NCBI GenBank assembly: GCA_011525685.1
Contig: WYBW01000187.1
Location: 1-64,000, forward strand
Source: Verrucomicrobiia bacterium
GTDB taxonomy: Bacteria > Verrucomicrobiota > Verrucomicrobiia > Limisphaerales > JADLHS01
DNA length: 64,000 nt
Direction: 5' to 3'
Below the pieces are notes generated by a model. The model made no database searches. It was not told the DNA's origin and saw nothing but the letters and a program-made list of their open reading frames with translations. Shown piece after piece: positions 36,518 through 45,000 of the stretch; within the stretch, counting starts at the first letter, position 1; the number at the start of each line of letters is the position of its first letter. Both the position numbers and the translations under genes were made by a program.

Positions 36518-37846
36518 ATGAAACGACGCCAATTCCTCAAGTCCGCCGCCGTTGCCGGCGCGGGTACGCTCATCCTGCCGCGGGTCAAACTTTTCGGGGC
36601 TGAAGCGCCCGGCAACAAGTTGAACATCGCGCTGCTCGGCACGTGGGGCCGCGGCGAGGCCCACTTCAACGCCATCTCCAGCGAGAACGTCGTCGCGCTC
36701 TGCGACGTGAACGAGGAACACCTCGCCTTCGGGGCCAAGAAGTTTCCCAAGGCCAGGACCTACACGGACTGGCGAAAATGTCTCGATCAAAAGGACGTGA
36801 ACGCGGTGGTTTGTTGCACGGCGGACCACACGCACGCGTTTGTGGCCAACTGGGCGCTGAATCGCGGCCAGCATGTTTACATGGAGAAGCCGCTGGGCAT
36901 CAGCGTCGAGGAATCCCGCGTGGCCCGCGCCAATTATCTGAAGAACAAGAGCAAGCTCGCCACGCAGGTCGGCACGCAGCGTCATGCCATCGAGAATTTC
37001 AACCGGGTCCGGGAGTTGATCAAGGATGGAGCGATCGGGGAATTGCGGGAGGTCTGCGCCTGGGGGAATCGCCAGCTTCCGCGCCCGGGCTATCTGCCTG
37101 CCGAAGGCGAGCCGCCGAAACATCTGCACTACGATTTGTGGATCGGGCCGTCGCCGATGCATCCCTACAACCCGGGCTATTTCTCCGGCAAGTCGGGCAT
37201 GAATTGTCTGCAATGGAACATGTATTGGGATTTCGGCAGCGGCCAGGTGGGCGACATGGGGGCGCACACGATGGACCTTGCGTGGAACGCGCTGGACGCC
37301 GACCTGCCCACCTCCGCCGAAGCGAAGGGCGATCCGTTCAATCCGGAGGTCACGCCGGTGAAGCTGGAGATGCACTTCGAAATTCCCTCCAATGACTGGC
37401 GGCCCGCCATCCGGCTTTCGTGGTATCAAGGCGGGGCGATGCCCGAGTCGCCCGCGCCGTTCATTGATCTCAAGCGGATTGGGCACGGCGCGATGTTCGA
37501 GGGCACGGAGGGCACGCTGGTGGCGGATTTCGGCAGCCGGATGATTTTCCCGAGCAGCAAAGGTGGCAACATGACCTATTACAAGCGGCGCTCGAAGGAG
37601 GAGTTGATTCCGCCGTTGGGCGATTTTCAAAAGCAATGGATCAACGCGTGCAAAGGCAGCCTAAAGACGTCGTGCGATTTCGATTACAACGGCCGGATGT
37701 GCGAGATGATGTGCCTGGGCCTCGTGGCCTATCGTGTTGGCAAAAAGATTTCCTACGATGGCAGGACGGGTCGTGTCACCAACGTTCCGGAGGCCAACGA
37801 GTTTCTCACCCGCAAATACCGCCCGGGTTGGACGCTGAACGGTTAA
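36518..37846 (+). CDS. Tat-exported Gfo/Idh/MocA oxidoreductase (second copy)
   Basis: A 442-residue exported oxidoreductase. The Tat signal is MKRRQFLKSAAVAGAGTLIL. The Rossmann motif IALLGTWGRGEAHFNAI is followed by VALCDVNEEHLAF, VVCCTADHTHAFVANWAL and YMEKPLGISVEESR (catalytic Lys). MGAHTMDLAWNALDADLP carries the active-site His/Asp. Substrate unknown. It is a clear paralogue in layout of 23267-24640 but not an adjacent duplicate. ATG 36518 starts the Tat signal; the frame opens earlier at 36461. It stands alone, after a 674-base palindrome-rich gap. Confidence 0.92.
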   Translation: MKRRQFLKSAAVAGAGTLILPRVKLFGAEAPGNKLNIALLGTWGRGEAHFNAISSENVVALCDVNEEHLAFGAKKFPKARTYTDWRKCLDQKDVNAVVCCTADHTHAFVANWALNRGQHVYMEKPLGISVEESRVARANYLKNKSKLATQVGTQRHAIENFNRVRELIKDGAIGELREVCAWGNRQLPRPGYLPAEGEPPKHLHYDLWIGPSPMHPYNPGYFSGKSGMNCLQWNMYWDFGSGQVGDMGAHTMDLAWNALDADLPTSAEAKGDPFNPEVTPVKLEMHFEIPSNDWRPAIRLSWYQGGAMPESPAPFIDLKRIGHGAMFEGTEGTLVADFGSRMIFPSSKGGNMTYYKRRSKEELIPPLGDFQKQWINACKGSLKTSCDFDYNGRMCEMMCLGLVAYRVGKKISYDGRTGRVTNVPEANEFLTRKYRPGWTLNG

Positions 37847-37883
37847 CGGCCCGTCCAGAGCGCGGGAGGCGAGGATGCGTTGC

Positions 37884-37971
37884 AGCCGCTCTAGCGGCTT
37901 ACACACCGCGTGAAAAGCCGCTAAAACGGCTCATTCCCGGTTCACGAGCTTTCACCGGGCTGAAACCCGGT
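37884..37971. repeat. Array of three hairpins
   Basis: AGCCGCT-CT-AGCGGCT (37884-37899), AGCCG-CTAAAA-CGGCT (37916-37931), ACCGGG-CTGAAA-CCCGGT (37954-37971). The first two share a stem with different loops; the third shares its loop with the in-gene hairpin at 9033-9046. They lie between the oxidoreductase gene and rnhB. Confidence 0.75.
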
Positions 37972-38082
37972 GCTAATGAGAACACGCGCACCAAGTATGA
38001 GGTGTCCGGACAGGGAGTCGCACTCTCGCGTCGCCGATGGCTTGCCGGCCACCCACTGCGGGCCTAGACTGTGGCGGTGTTG

Positions 38083-38802
38083 ATGCTTCGCTTCCCGGAC
38101 AGTCCTCTCTCCGCCCGCGCCGGCGGGAGTGCTGCCCGGCTTGCGACGAGTTCGCAACCCGCCGGTGATCGGTTGGCGTTTGAACGAGCTTGTTGGGCGC
38201 GCGGCGCGACCTTGGTGGCAGGAGTGGATGAAGCTGGCCGCGGGCCGCTCGCCGGTCCGGTGGTGGCAGCCGCGGTGGTGTTTCCACGGGAATGGTGCGA
38301 GACCGGTTTCGACGAACGGCTGCGCGATCTCAACGATTCCAAGCAACTTACCGAAACGCAGCGCGAGGAGTTTTTTGCCGTGCTCACGTCGCTGGCGGAG
38401 GTCCGCCACGGGCTTTCGGTGGTGGACGCCGACACCATTGACCGGCTGAACATTCTACAAGCCACGCACCGCGCCATGAATGAAGCGCTGGCGCGGTTGC
38501 GCCCGCCCCCGGAACATGTGCTGGTGGACGGCAGGCCGGTGAGGTCCATGGCCATTCCCCACACGGCCATCGTGAAAGGGGACGCACTCAGTTACTCGAT
38601 CGCCGCCGCCAGCGTGATCGCCAAGGTCACGCGCGACCGGCTGATGCTGGATTACGACCGGCAGTTCCCCGGTTATGGCTTCGCCGAACACAAAGGTTAC
38701 GGCACGCCACAGCATCTGGCCGCCATTGTCGAATTGGGCCCGTGCCCGATCCACCGCCGGAGTTTTGCGCCCTTCAAGCCGGCGCAGGCGCAACTGTTCT
38801 GA
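38083..38802 (+). CDS. rnhB: Ribonuclease HII
   Basis: Endonuclease that cuts the RNA strand of RNA-DNA hybrids and removes misincorporated ribonucleotides. Seen: VAGVDEAGRGPLAGPVVAAA (catalytic Asp-Glu), LNDSKQLTETQREEFF, HVLVDGRPVR (third acidic residue) and VIAKVTRDRLMLDYDRQFPG (fourth). C-terminal YGFAEHKGYGTPQH is typical. I chose ATG 38083; GTG 38071 is possible. The ~27 residues before GDRLAFERA are longer than usual and include the hairpin word TTGCGA/TCGCAA, so the true start may be later or the leader repeat-derived. It is convergent with the methyltransferase gene. Confidence 0.93.
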   Translation: MLRFPDSPLSARAGGSAARLATSSQPAGDRLAFERACWARGATLVAGVDEAGRGPLAGPVVAAAVVFPREWCETGFDERLRDLNDSKQLTETQREEFFAVLTSLAEVRHGLSVVDADTIDRLNILQATHRAMNEALARLRPPPEHVLVDGRPVRSMAIPHTAIVKGDALSYSIAAASVIAKVTRDRLMLDYDRQFPGYGFAEHKGYGTPQHLAAIVELGPCPIHRRSFAPFKPAQAQLF

Positions 38803-38818
38803 GCCCGCCAGCGAACGG

Positions 38819-39937
38819 TCATCGCTTGGACAGCACGGCGACCAGATTGTCCGCCAGCCCGAACGCGGCGAGGGATTTCTCCGCGAGTTGATAGGCCGCT
38901 TTCACGGGCTTCAGCCACGACTTCTGTTTGTAGGCCGTCGTTCGCTTGAGCAATTCACCCCGTTCCTGGTTGGAAATGTTCCGCCCGCCGCCGCGCCAGT
39001 CCTGCCAGATCACCACCGGATTGAAGTGGGTGAACCGGACTTGCGCTAGCGCGAAGCCGCTTTCCATGGCCAATCGCGTCAACGTCAGCTTCGTGAAGTA
39101 GTTCAAGTGTTGCGGATAAACGTAGCGATACTTGGCGCCCAACAACCGCACGGCCAGCGAACGCAAGTTGGGCACGAGCACAAAGCAAAGGCCGCCTGGC
39201 CGAAGAATCGAGCGGGCCTTTTCCAGGAACTGTCTCGGTTCGGCCAGATGCTCGAGCACCGCCCAGAACGTGACGGCGTCGAACCCCTCTGCCGGTCTCC
39301 GGTCACCCTCTCCCCATCCGATGGGAAGAGAGTTGCCCGGGCAAAAGCCCACGCTTTGAACCTTTGAATCCTGAAGCGCCTCCTCAGCCGGCGGGATGCC
39401 ACTCCCTCCCCCATCGAGGGAGAGGGAAGGATGAGGGGGCGGTTCATTGGGAGGAACAGGGTGAGAGGCATTCGGCGTTTCCGGATTTGGGCGAATGACA
39501 AAGTCTTGCGCCAAGAAATTCCCCCGTAACACCGGCACCCCGCGCGACTCCGCGTAATCCAGCGGTGCGCCGCTGACATCCGTGCCGAGAATCTCGTAAT
39601 CGCCGGGCCATCGCCGCTTGAGCTGGAACAGGAATGCCCCCGAGGAACAGCCGACGTCCAGCACCGCGCCGCGCGGACAGAATTGTCGGAACAATTTCAA
39701 CTCACGCTCGAAGCGGATGTCCGCGTAATCGCTCTCCAGTTTGGCGGCAGAAAGGTAATAGCTTGCCCCTTCGGTGTCGTAGAATTCACCGCTGGCCATG
39801 CCGGCGGGCGCGGGATTGGCATAGACCATTCCGCAATCACCACAGCGAACAAGTCGCAACTCGCCCTTTTGCCAGTGCGGAGTGGATTGTAATCCACGGC
39901 AAACCGGGCACGCGCGGTGAACGAGGGATGCGCTCAT
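38819..39937 (-). CDS. SAM-dependent methyltransferase with N-terminal zinc-ribbon
   Basis: Class I methyltransferase of 372 residues. It begins with a Cys4 motif, ACPVCRG ... RCGDCGMVYANP, as in methyltransferases of sugar/lipid modification loci. The SAM pocket is AVLDVGCSSGAFLFQLKR and ILGTDVSGAPLDYAESRG; motif FDAVTFWAVLEHLAEPRQFL follows, then the post-motif III region RPGGLCFVLVPN. The substrate is unknown. Residues ~147-218, between VLRGNFLAQDF and FDAVTFW, are Pro/Ser/Gly-rich and made of palindromic repeats (39284-39499); without them the protein would be ~300 residues, the normal size. It lies between rnhB (convergent) and the YraN-like gene (divergent). Confidence 0.85.
   Translation of the reverse strand: MSASLVHRACPVCRGLQSTPHWQKGELRLVRCGDCGMVYANPAPAGMASGEFYDTEGASYYLSAAKLESDYADIRFERELKLFRQFCPRGAVLDVGCSSGAFLFQLKRRWPGDYEILGTDVSGAPLDYAESRGVPVLRGNFLAQDFVIRPNPETPNASHPVPPNEPPPHPSLSLDGGGSGIPPAEEALQDSKVQSVGFCPGNSLPIGWGEGDRRPAEGFDAVTFWAVLEHLAEPRQFLEKARSILRPGGLCFVLVPNLRSLAVRLLGAKYRYVYPQHLNYFTKLTLTRLAMESGFALAQVRFTHFNPVVIWQDWRGGGRNISNQERGELLKRTTAYKQKSWLKPVKAAYQLAEKSLAAFGLADNLVAVLSKR
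39284..39499. repeat. In-frame composite palindromic insertion in the methyltransferase gene
   Basis: Two hairpins of the CTCTCCCCATC/GATGGGAAGAG type bracket an unrelated core: the left near 39310-39335, the right near 39405-39430 (CTCCCTC/GAGGGAG). They match the stem of the intergenic copy at 40001-40027 and, more loosely, those in the tricorn gene. The insertion adds about 72 residues without a stop. Confidence 0.75.
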
Positions 39938-40000
39938 TTACGACGCCATGTCCAACAACACCAATACGCCAAGACAAAGCCTTCACCCGCCTTTCGGCCA

Positions 40001-40027
40001 CCCTCTCCCCATCTGATGGGGAGAGGG
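40001..40027. repeat. Perfect 13-bp hairpin, intergenic copy
   Basis: CCCTCTCCCCATC, one T, then GATGGGGAGAGGG: 13 perfect pairs around a single base. It is the clearest copy of the family found inside the neighbouring methyltransferase gene, about 500 bases away. Confidence 0.85.
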
Positions 40028-40086
40028 AAGGGGTGAGAGGCCGTGCTTCCGAATTGCATAAGGTGTCCAGCTATTGCTATAAAACC

Positions 40087-40557
40087 ATGCAGCACCAACC
40101 GCGACAATCCAAATCCCGAAATGCCACCATGAACCTCGCCGCGCGAGTCAAGTCACTCCTCGGCCGGACTGAAAAGCCCGAACACTTGCGCCGCGGCGAA
40201 CTCGGCGAGAGTGCGGCGAAGAAACATCTTCAGAAACTCGGCCTGAAGTTTCTCACCGCCAATTTCCGGTCCGATCGTGGCGAAATTGACCTGGTGTTCC
40301 GCGACCACGATTGCCTCGTGTTCGTGGAAGTGAAGGCGCGCTCATCGGAGGAATGGACGCGCCCCGCCGCCGCGGTGGATGCGCGCAAGCGCCGGTTGCT
40401 TTCACAAACGGCGCTCGATTACTTGAAACTGCTCAAGAATCCCGAGGTGAAAATCCGCTTCGACATTGTGGAGGTTTTATTGGCCAACGGCGAAGTGCGC
40501 GAGGTGCGGCATCTGCCGAATACGTTTTCGTTGAGCAAGCCGTATCGGTATGGGTGA
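40087..40557 (+). CDS. UPF0102 (YraN-like) nuclease-fold protein
   Basis: A 156-residue protein of the UPF0102/YraN family, with a restriction-endonuclease-like fold and no settled function. Motifs: RRGELGESAAKKHLQKLGLK, LTANFRSDRGEIDLVFRD and CLVFVEVKARSS form the putative D-(E/Q)-x-K centre (GEIDLV...VEVK). KRRLLSQTALDYL follows, then VKIRFDIVEVLL. Two ATGs are possible, 40087 and 40129; the second would start MNLAARVKSLLG. The frame is open far upstream, but that region is repeat sequence. rnhB, often a neighbour of yraN in bacteria, lies two genes away. Confidence 0.85.
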   Translation: MQHQPRQSKSRNATMNLAARVKSLLGRTEKPEHLRRGELGESAAKKHLQKLGLKFLTANFRSDRGEIDLVFRDHDCLVFVEVKARSSEEWTRPAAAVDARKRRLLSQTALDYLKLLKNPEVKIRFDIVEVLLANGEVREVRHLPNTFSLSKPYRYG

Positions 40558-40704
40558 GAGTTGCCTCCTTGGCCGTCTGAAGTCTGGCGTGTGCTCTAAT
40601 CCGATGTGGACAGAATCTTGCCCCCCCGCATAGTGTCTGAAGTGCGAATCAAGTCAGGCTGCCCGTGTTGACTCACGGCTAAATGTTACCGGAGGCGGGG
40701 GCCG

Positions 40705-41260
40705 TTAGGAGTTCGTTGCCTCGCGATTCAGGTTGCCCAGCGCAGTGAAGAGGACCTTGAGCTTGGCCTCAATGCTTTTCTTCAACGCCAACGGATCCAG
40801 CCTCGCCTGCTCGGCCCGCAGCCGCGCCTTTGTCGCCGCCGGGATGTCCGGGCTTTCCAGCAGCCGTTGTTACGGCGTCTTCGGCTCGGACTCATAAATA
40901 CGCTTGGTCTTCCTATCCCGCTTCTCGTGCCGCCGCGGCTTGAACGTGGGGTTGAAGTGATTCGTGAACTGGCTCCATTCCGGGCATAGAGGTCGTTCAT
41001 CCGCGCCACCAGTTCAGGATGCCCGAACTGCTCATGCCCGAGGAGCTGCCGCACATGCGTCCAGTTCTTCTGCTCACAGTGCGCGTTGTCGTTCTTCCGA
41101 TACGCCCGGCTGCGCGTCCACGGCGTCGGGGCCGCCCGCCCCCTCAGGTGCCGGTGCAGCGCCCAGTTCCGGAACTCCCCGCCGTTGTCGGTGTGGAAGT
41201 CCGTCATCGGAAACCCTGAAACTCCCTGCTTCACTTGCAACAATAGATTGCCTGGTGAAA
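40705..41260 (-). pseudogene. Degraded integrase-core transposase fragment
   Basis: The 3' half of a DDE-type integrase related to a lineage of stand-alone insertion-sequence integrases. Reading down the minus strand: TDFHTDNGGEF (second catalytic Asp), TRSRAYRKNDNAHCEQKNWT (third acidic, in HCEQKNW) and VRQLLGHEQFG. A -1 frameshift then occurs near 40980, after MNDLYA, and the sequence resumes as WSQFTNHFNPTFK. An in-frame TAA at 40870-40872 (after EPKTP) follows, then RLLESPDIPAATK to the end. The N-terminal half is missing. No terminal inverted repeats or target duplications were found. It is a dead remnant of an old insertion. Confidence 0.8.
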
Positions 41261-41349
41261 AACTCGAGGTGCGTGGCGAGTCTGCAAGCTGCTTCGACCA
41301 CGCATGAAGAACACGAACTGACGACGGCTGCGGAGTCATTGATACCGGC

Positions 41350-41401
41350 GTAACAGCGGTTTTCCAACCGGCGCCCGCGCCGACTGGAAAATCGGCGTTA
41401 C
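41350..41401. repeat. Long imperfect inverted repeat beside the integrase remnant
   Basis: GTAAC at 41350 and GTTAC ending at 41401 close a 52-base palindrome with inner matches GTTTTCCA/TGGAAAA and CGGC/GCCG. It lies upstream of the integrase fragment and downstream of the Bax-inhibitor terminator. It resembles the other palindromic elements more than an IS end. Confidence 0.7.
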
Positions 41402-41463
41402 CAGTGAGCGGTCCTTGGGCCGCGAGTTGCAAGACCCACCGCCCACGCCGCACGCGGAAATGA

Positions 41464-41493
41464 ACAAACAAGGCCCGGCTTACGCCGGGCCTT
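41464..41493 (-). terminator. Rho-independent terminator of the Bax-inhibitor gene
   Basis: A 10-bp perfect stem, AAGGCCCGGC/GCCGGGCCTT with loop TTAC (41470-41493). On the minus strand it is followed by GTTTGTTCATTT. It lies 20 bases after the stop codon of the gene at 41514. Confidence 0.75.
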
Positions 41494-41513
41494 GAGCTTG
41501 CGAGATCGTGAAC

Positions 41514-42209
41514 TTAGCGCCGCGACAGGAACAGTCGCAGGACGTACCAGAACATCAGGGCCACGGACGCGAACAGTTGCAATGCCGCCGCCACGTAGCG
41601 GTCCTCCGGATAGTGATGCAGGATGTTCGACGTGTCGTAGAGGATCGCCCCGCCGGCCAGCGCAATCATGGCCACCGAGAAATAAGTGCCCAGTTGAAAG
41701 CCGAAAACACTCCCCGCCACAATCAAGATCAGCGCAACGATGCCGCCCCACATCAGCACACCGCGGAGAAAGGAGAAGTCCTTTCGCGTATAAAAGGCCA
41801 CCAAGGAGAGGCCGACGAAGCCCGCAAACGTCACCGCCGCGGCGCTGGTGATCACGCCCGGCGCCGCGCTGTTGGCGATGAACAACAGCGGAACGAAGAT
41901 GATCGCCTCCGCCACCACAAAACCCGCCAGCGCCGCGTATTGCACCCCTTTGCTGGTGGCGGTGTGCGCCGCGCGGCTCGCCAGCCACGACACCAGCACG
42001 AAGCCGCCCAGCACGAACAGCCAGTTTACTCCCAGCAGGGCACGCGCAATGGTTTCTGCCATGCCGGTCTTGAACAGGAACACCTCGATCAACGTAAAGG
42101 CCGAGATGGCACAGAAGAGATGCGTGTAGGTGCGCGACACGAACGCGCCGCGGGATTGTTCGTCCAACTGGATGACCGGAATCGGTTGCGGATAGGATTG
42201 AGTGTTCAT
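41514..42209 (-). CDS. Bax inhibitor-1/YccA family membrane protein
   Basis: A 231-residue integral membrane protein with seven predicted helices, belonging to the BI-1/YccA (TMBIM) family. Bacterial relatives include YccA, which modulates FtsH, and pH-sensitive calcium-leak proteins. Features: FVSRTYTHLFCAISAFTLIE at the start, helix 2 LLGVNWLFVLGGFVLVSWLA, GVQYAALAGFVVAEAIIF, and the C-terminal ILYDTSNILHHYPEDRYVAA with the family's paired Asp. ATG start. A good terminator follows. The gene is single. Confidence 0.9.
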   Translation of the reverse strand: MNTQSYPQPIPVIQLDEQSRGAFVSRTYTHLFCAISAFTLIEVFLFKTGMAETIARALLGVNWLFVLGGFVLVSWLASRAAHTATSKGVQYAALAGFVVAEAIIFVPLLFIANSAAPGVITSAAAVTFAGFVGLSLVAFYTRKDFSFLRGVLMWGGIVALILIVAGSVFGFQLGTYFSVAMIALAGGAILYDTSNILHHYPEDRYVAAALQLFASVALMFWYVLRLFLSRR

Positions 42210-42412
42210 GGTTAAGCGATCAAGAAACGATCAGCCGCAGGTCGGGGCTGCACAGGCACCCGGCACGTCGAACCGCCAAGCCAGCGTTCAGGCCATGTTG
42301 TTTCATTGCCAAGAGACTACCCTCCCTCCTCTCGCTGTCAACCGTGCCGGAAGTTCGCGCTCTGCTTTCCACGGAGAGTCCGGCCGGACAGGAGCAAGGA
42401 ACAAAACTCCAG

Positions 42413-42435
42413 AATGCCTCGGCCTGAGAGGCATT
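42413..42435 (-). terminator. Possible terminator of the ABC exporter operon
   Basis: An 8-bp stem, AATGCCTC/GAGGCATT, with a 7-base loop, 12 bases after the permease stop. On the minus strand it is followed by CTGGAGTTTTG, a short T-run. Confidence 0.4.
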
Positions 42436-42446
42436 TCAGCATCCGA

Positions 42447-43580
42447 TCAACTCCGGAAAAATCGCGACGCCAGGAGGTTTGCCGCCGCGCCGAACGCCGC
42501 CAGCACGAGGAGCGGAGTCACGACTGCTCCCAACCCGCTGCCGAAGCTGATGAGTTGATGCAGTGCTTTCATTGCCCAGCCGGTCGGCAAACAGAGCGCG
42601 ACGGTTTGCAGCGCCGGGGGCGCGATTTCCAATGGCCACCAGCAACCGCCCAACGCGCCCATCAACAGACCAACCAGAACGCAAAGGCCAACCACCCGGT
42701 CCTCGGACGCGAACACCGACCCTACCAGCACGCCCACCGAACAGCCGACCCAGCCCAACACGAGCAAGGTCAACGTAACCCCCGGCAGGTTCGCGCCCAG
42801 GTTCACCCCCATGGCAAATTTTCCGACCGCGAGGAAAAAGACGATTTGCACCGCGCCCAGCAGCATCAGCCCATAAATCTTGCCCATGACGAGTTCGAGG
42901 TTTCTCACCGGATGGACCATCAGCCGCCGGATCACGCCGTTGCGCCGTTCCGCCGCCACGCTCGCGCCGCCGAAGATCATCAGGTTCATCATAAGATACA
43001 TCACGAGATTGCCGGGCAGCGAAAAATTGAACCCGGAAGGCACGGGTTTGCGCCCGGCGAACTTCGCATCCAGCGTGACCGGATTGGGTCTCTGCATCAC
43101 TTCGCGCAGTCGTTCCTCGGAGATGCTCTCGGGGGCGTTGGTTTGCGTGGCCGCCTCGAGCAAATGACTGTTCATCGCAATCAGCGCTCGCACGAGCCGC
43201 ACTTCGATGAGCATCGCATCGGATTCGGCCGAGCCATCGCGTTTGAAGAACCCCACCTGGCTTTGCTCCCCGTTCAAGACTCGTGAGCTGAAGTCCTCGG
43301 GAATCCGAATGCTCCGTGCCGCGGACTCGCGGTTCGTGGGATCGAGCAGCCACATGCCCTGCGTGTCAAGTTCGTCGAGGAATACGCGGCCCAGGAAGTT
43401 CGTGTCGTGGTTTTCCACCAGCACCGGCGGGCGGCGGTTGTAGGGATTGCCCGGTCCGCGGTTGGCGAAGCCCATAAAATAAACAAACGCCAGCGGTACG
43501 GCAAAGAGCCAGATGTATGCCGACTTGCTCTTGAGAAAGAGGCGGAGATCGTTGTGGCCGATGTCAAAGACGCGTCTCAT
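42447..43580 (-). CDS. ABC-2 type exporter permease, second subunit
   Basis: A 377-residue ABC-2 permease. An N-terminal helix (YIWLFAVPLAFVYFMGF) is followed by a large extracytoplasmic domain (~50-190), then five helices containing the ABC-2 signature region ERRNGVIRRLMVHPVRNLEL and MGKIYGLMLLGAVQIVFFL. The long exterior loop is typical of multidrug or NatB-type exporters. I chose ATG 43580 (MRRVFDIGHND); the longer frame to 43751 reads through palindromic repeat sequence (GGACATGGCTGTCC, 43643-43656). It forms an operon with the permease at 43684 and the ATPase at 44984. Confidence 0.88.
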   Translation of the reverse strand: MRRVFDIGHNDLRLFLKSKSAYIWLFAVPLAFVYFMGFANRGPGNPYNRRPPVLVENHDTNFLGRVFLDELDTQGMWLLDPTNRESAARSIRIPEDFSSRVLNGEQSQVGFFKRDGSAESDAMLIEVRLVRALIAMNSHLLEAATQTNAPESISEERLREVMQRPNPVTLDAKFAGRKPVPSGFNFSLPGNLVMYLMMNLMIFGGASVAAERRNGVIRRLMVHPVRNLELVMGKIYGLMLLGAVQIVFFLAVGKFAMGVNLGANLPGVTLTLLVLGWVGCSVGVLVGSVFASEDRVVGLCVLVGLLMGALGGCWWPLEIAPPALQTVALCLPTGWAMKALHQLISFGSGLGAVVTPLLVLAAFGAAANLLASRFFRS

Positions 43581-43683
43581 CGCAAGGTGTTGCGCGGAGC
43601 TCGGGCCGCTGAGTCCGGGCGAATCAGGTTGTCGGTTCGTGCGGACATGGCTGTCCCCGCTGCTCGTGACTGGCCTTGTCGGT

Positions 43684-45000
43684 TCATGCGCGCACCCCTG
43701 CTCGGAACTGTCTGCGGAACAAAAACGCCGCCAGTGCCAACAACACCGCACCGAGCGCCACCAGTTTGATCATGGCCAGTAGCCAGGCCACCTCGTCGGT
43801 GCTGTATTGCAGGTTGCGGGCGGTGTCCGCAAACCAATGGGTCGGCAATTGCGGCGTGATGTGTTCGCGCAGAAAGGCCGGCAGCGATTGCGGCGGAAAC
43901 ATGCAGCCGCCGGCGAGGCCGAGTCCCATGCCCAGAATGGTGTTCAGCGCGCCGGCCTTGCGTTCATCGGGAATCAACGCCACCAGCACCGCCATCAGTC
44001 CGGCGGCAAATCCGGCATAACCCAGCGCCAGCAAAGCGATCGAAAAAGGCCGCTGCCAATCCACTCCGAAGAGCAAACCGCCGCCGCCCAGGAGAATGCT
44101 GCCGCATACCACCAGCACCACCACCACGAAGACGACCTTGGCGGCCAGGAAGGTGGTGAGCTGATGATGCAGGGTGTGATAGCGCGCGAGGGTGCGCTGC
44201 CGCACTTCGCGGTGGAGGTCCGTCATCGCGTTGCTGGCCAGGAACAGCAGGAACATTCCCGCCATGCCCACCAACAGATAAGCGAAGATGCCCGAGGCGG
44301 GATCGCTCTTCTTGGCGGAGCTTTTCGCCGCGGTCGCCGCGGCTGAGTCTTCCTTCTGCTTGGGGTCTTTCGGTTCATCCTTCTCGTAAATGACGAGCGG
44401 TGGATTGATGAACTTTCCGGCCTGCTTGAGCTTTTGGCCTCCGCGCTCAACCAGGGCCGCCACCTGCTTGTAGTCCGCCTCGCCTTCAAAAACGCGCTGC
44501 CAGTCGGGAAATTCGGACTGCAGGTTGCGCGCGACAGCGTTGAGGGCCGTGACCACCGCACCCAGGAGTTCCTCCAACACGGCGGGATGGATGGACTGCG
44601 CCGGGTTCTTGATCAGTTCGAGGTTCACCGGCGCTTTGCCGGTGAAGTAATGGCGCGCGAAGTTGGTGGGAATGACCAGCACCGCACTGAGCTGGTTGTC
44701 GTTGATCTGGCGCAAAGCCTCGTCGCGCTCGAGGAAGACCGGCTCAAGATACTTTCCCCCTTCACGTTGATTGGCCGCGCCGCGCAGAAAATCGGACAGG
44801 ATGGTCTTGTCCTCGTCCACCACGGCAAACCGGATGCGCCCCAGCGCACCACTGTCCGACCGGCCGCCGAAAGCCAGGCCGATCAATCCGGTGATCACCA
44901 GCGGGATGAGCAAATTGATCAGCAATGGGAGCGGATTGCGTCGCGCCCGGTGCAGGTCTTTGGCGAGCAGAACCAGCAGCACGTTACTCCCGCAATTCAC
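43684..45000 (-). CDS. ABC-2 type exporter permease, first subunit
   Basis: A 438-residue ABC-2 permease. Basic N-terminal cytoplasmic end KDLHRARRNPLPL then helix LLINLLIPLVITGLIGLAFG, an exterior domain (~55-250) with a charged, Lys/Ala-rich segment KQKEDSAAATAAKSSAKKSD, and five C-terminal helices preceded by LHREVRQRTLARYHTLHH. The GTG at 45000 overlaps the end of the ATPase gene by 17 bases; a second GTG at 44982 would avoid the overlap. Substrate unknown. It likely pairs with the next permease as a heterodimer. Confidence 0.85.
   Translation of the reverse strand: MNCGSNVLLVLLAKDLHRARRNPLPLLINLLIPLVITGLIGLAFGGRSDSGALGRIRFAVVDEDKTILSDFLRGAANQREGGKYLEPVFLERDEALRQINDNQLSAVLVIPTNFARHYFTGKAPVNLELIKNPAQSIHPAVLEELLGAVVTALNAVARNLQSEFPDWQRVFEGEADYKQVAALVERGGQKLKQAGKFINPPLVIYEKDEPKDPKQKEDSAAATAAKSSAKKSDPASGIFAYLLVGMAGMFLLFLASNAMTDLHREVRQRTLARYHTLHHQLTTFLAAKVVFVVVVLVVCGSILLGGGGLLFGVDWQRPFSIALLALGYAGFAAGLMAVLVALIPDERKAGALNTILGMGLGLAGGCMFPPQSLPAFLREHITPQLPTHWFADTARNLQYSTDEVAWLLAMIKLVALGAVLLALAAFLFRRQFRAGVRA

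Noticed and set aside
39634-40086. Long N-terminal extension of the YraN-like frame
   Set aside because: It overlaps the divergent methyltransferase gene and crosses the perfect palindrome at 40001-40027; the family begins near the later ATGs.
41350-41401. Terminal inverted repeats of an insertion sequence
   Set aside because: Both arms lie on the same side of the integrase fragment, and no partner sequence exists near 40560-40704; it matches the palindromic-element style instead.
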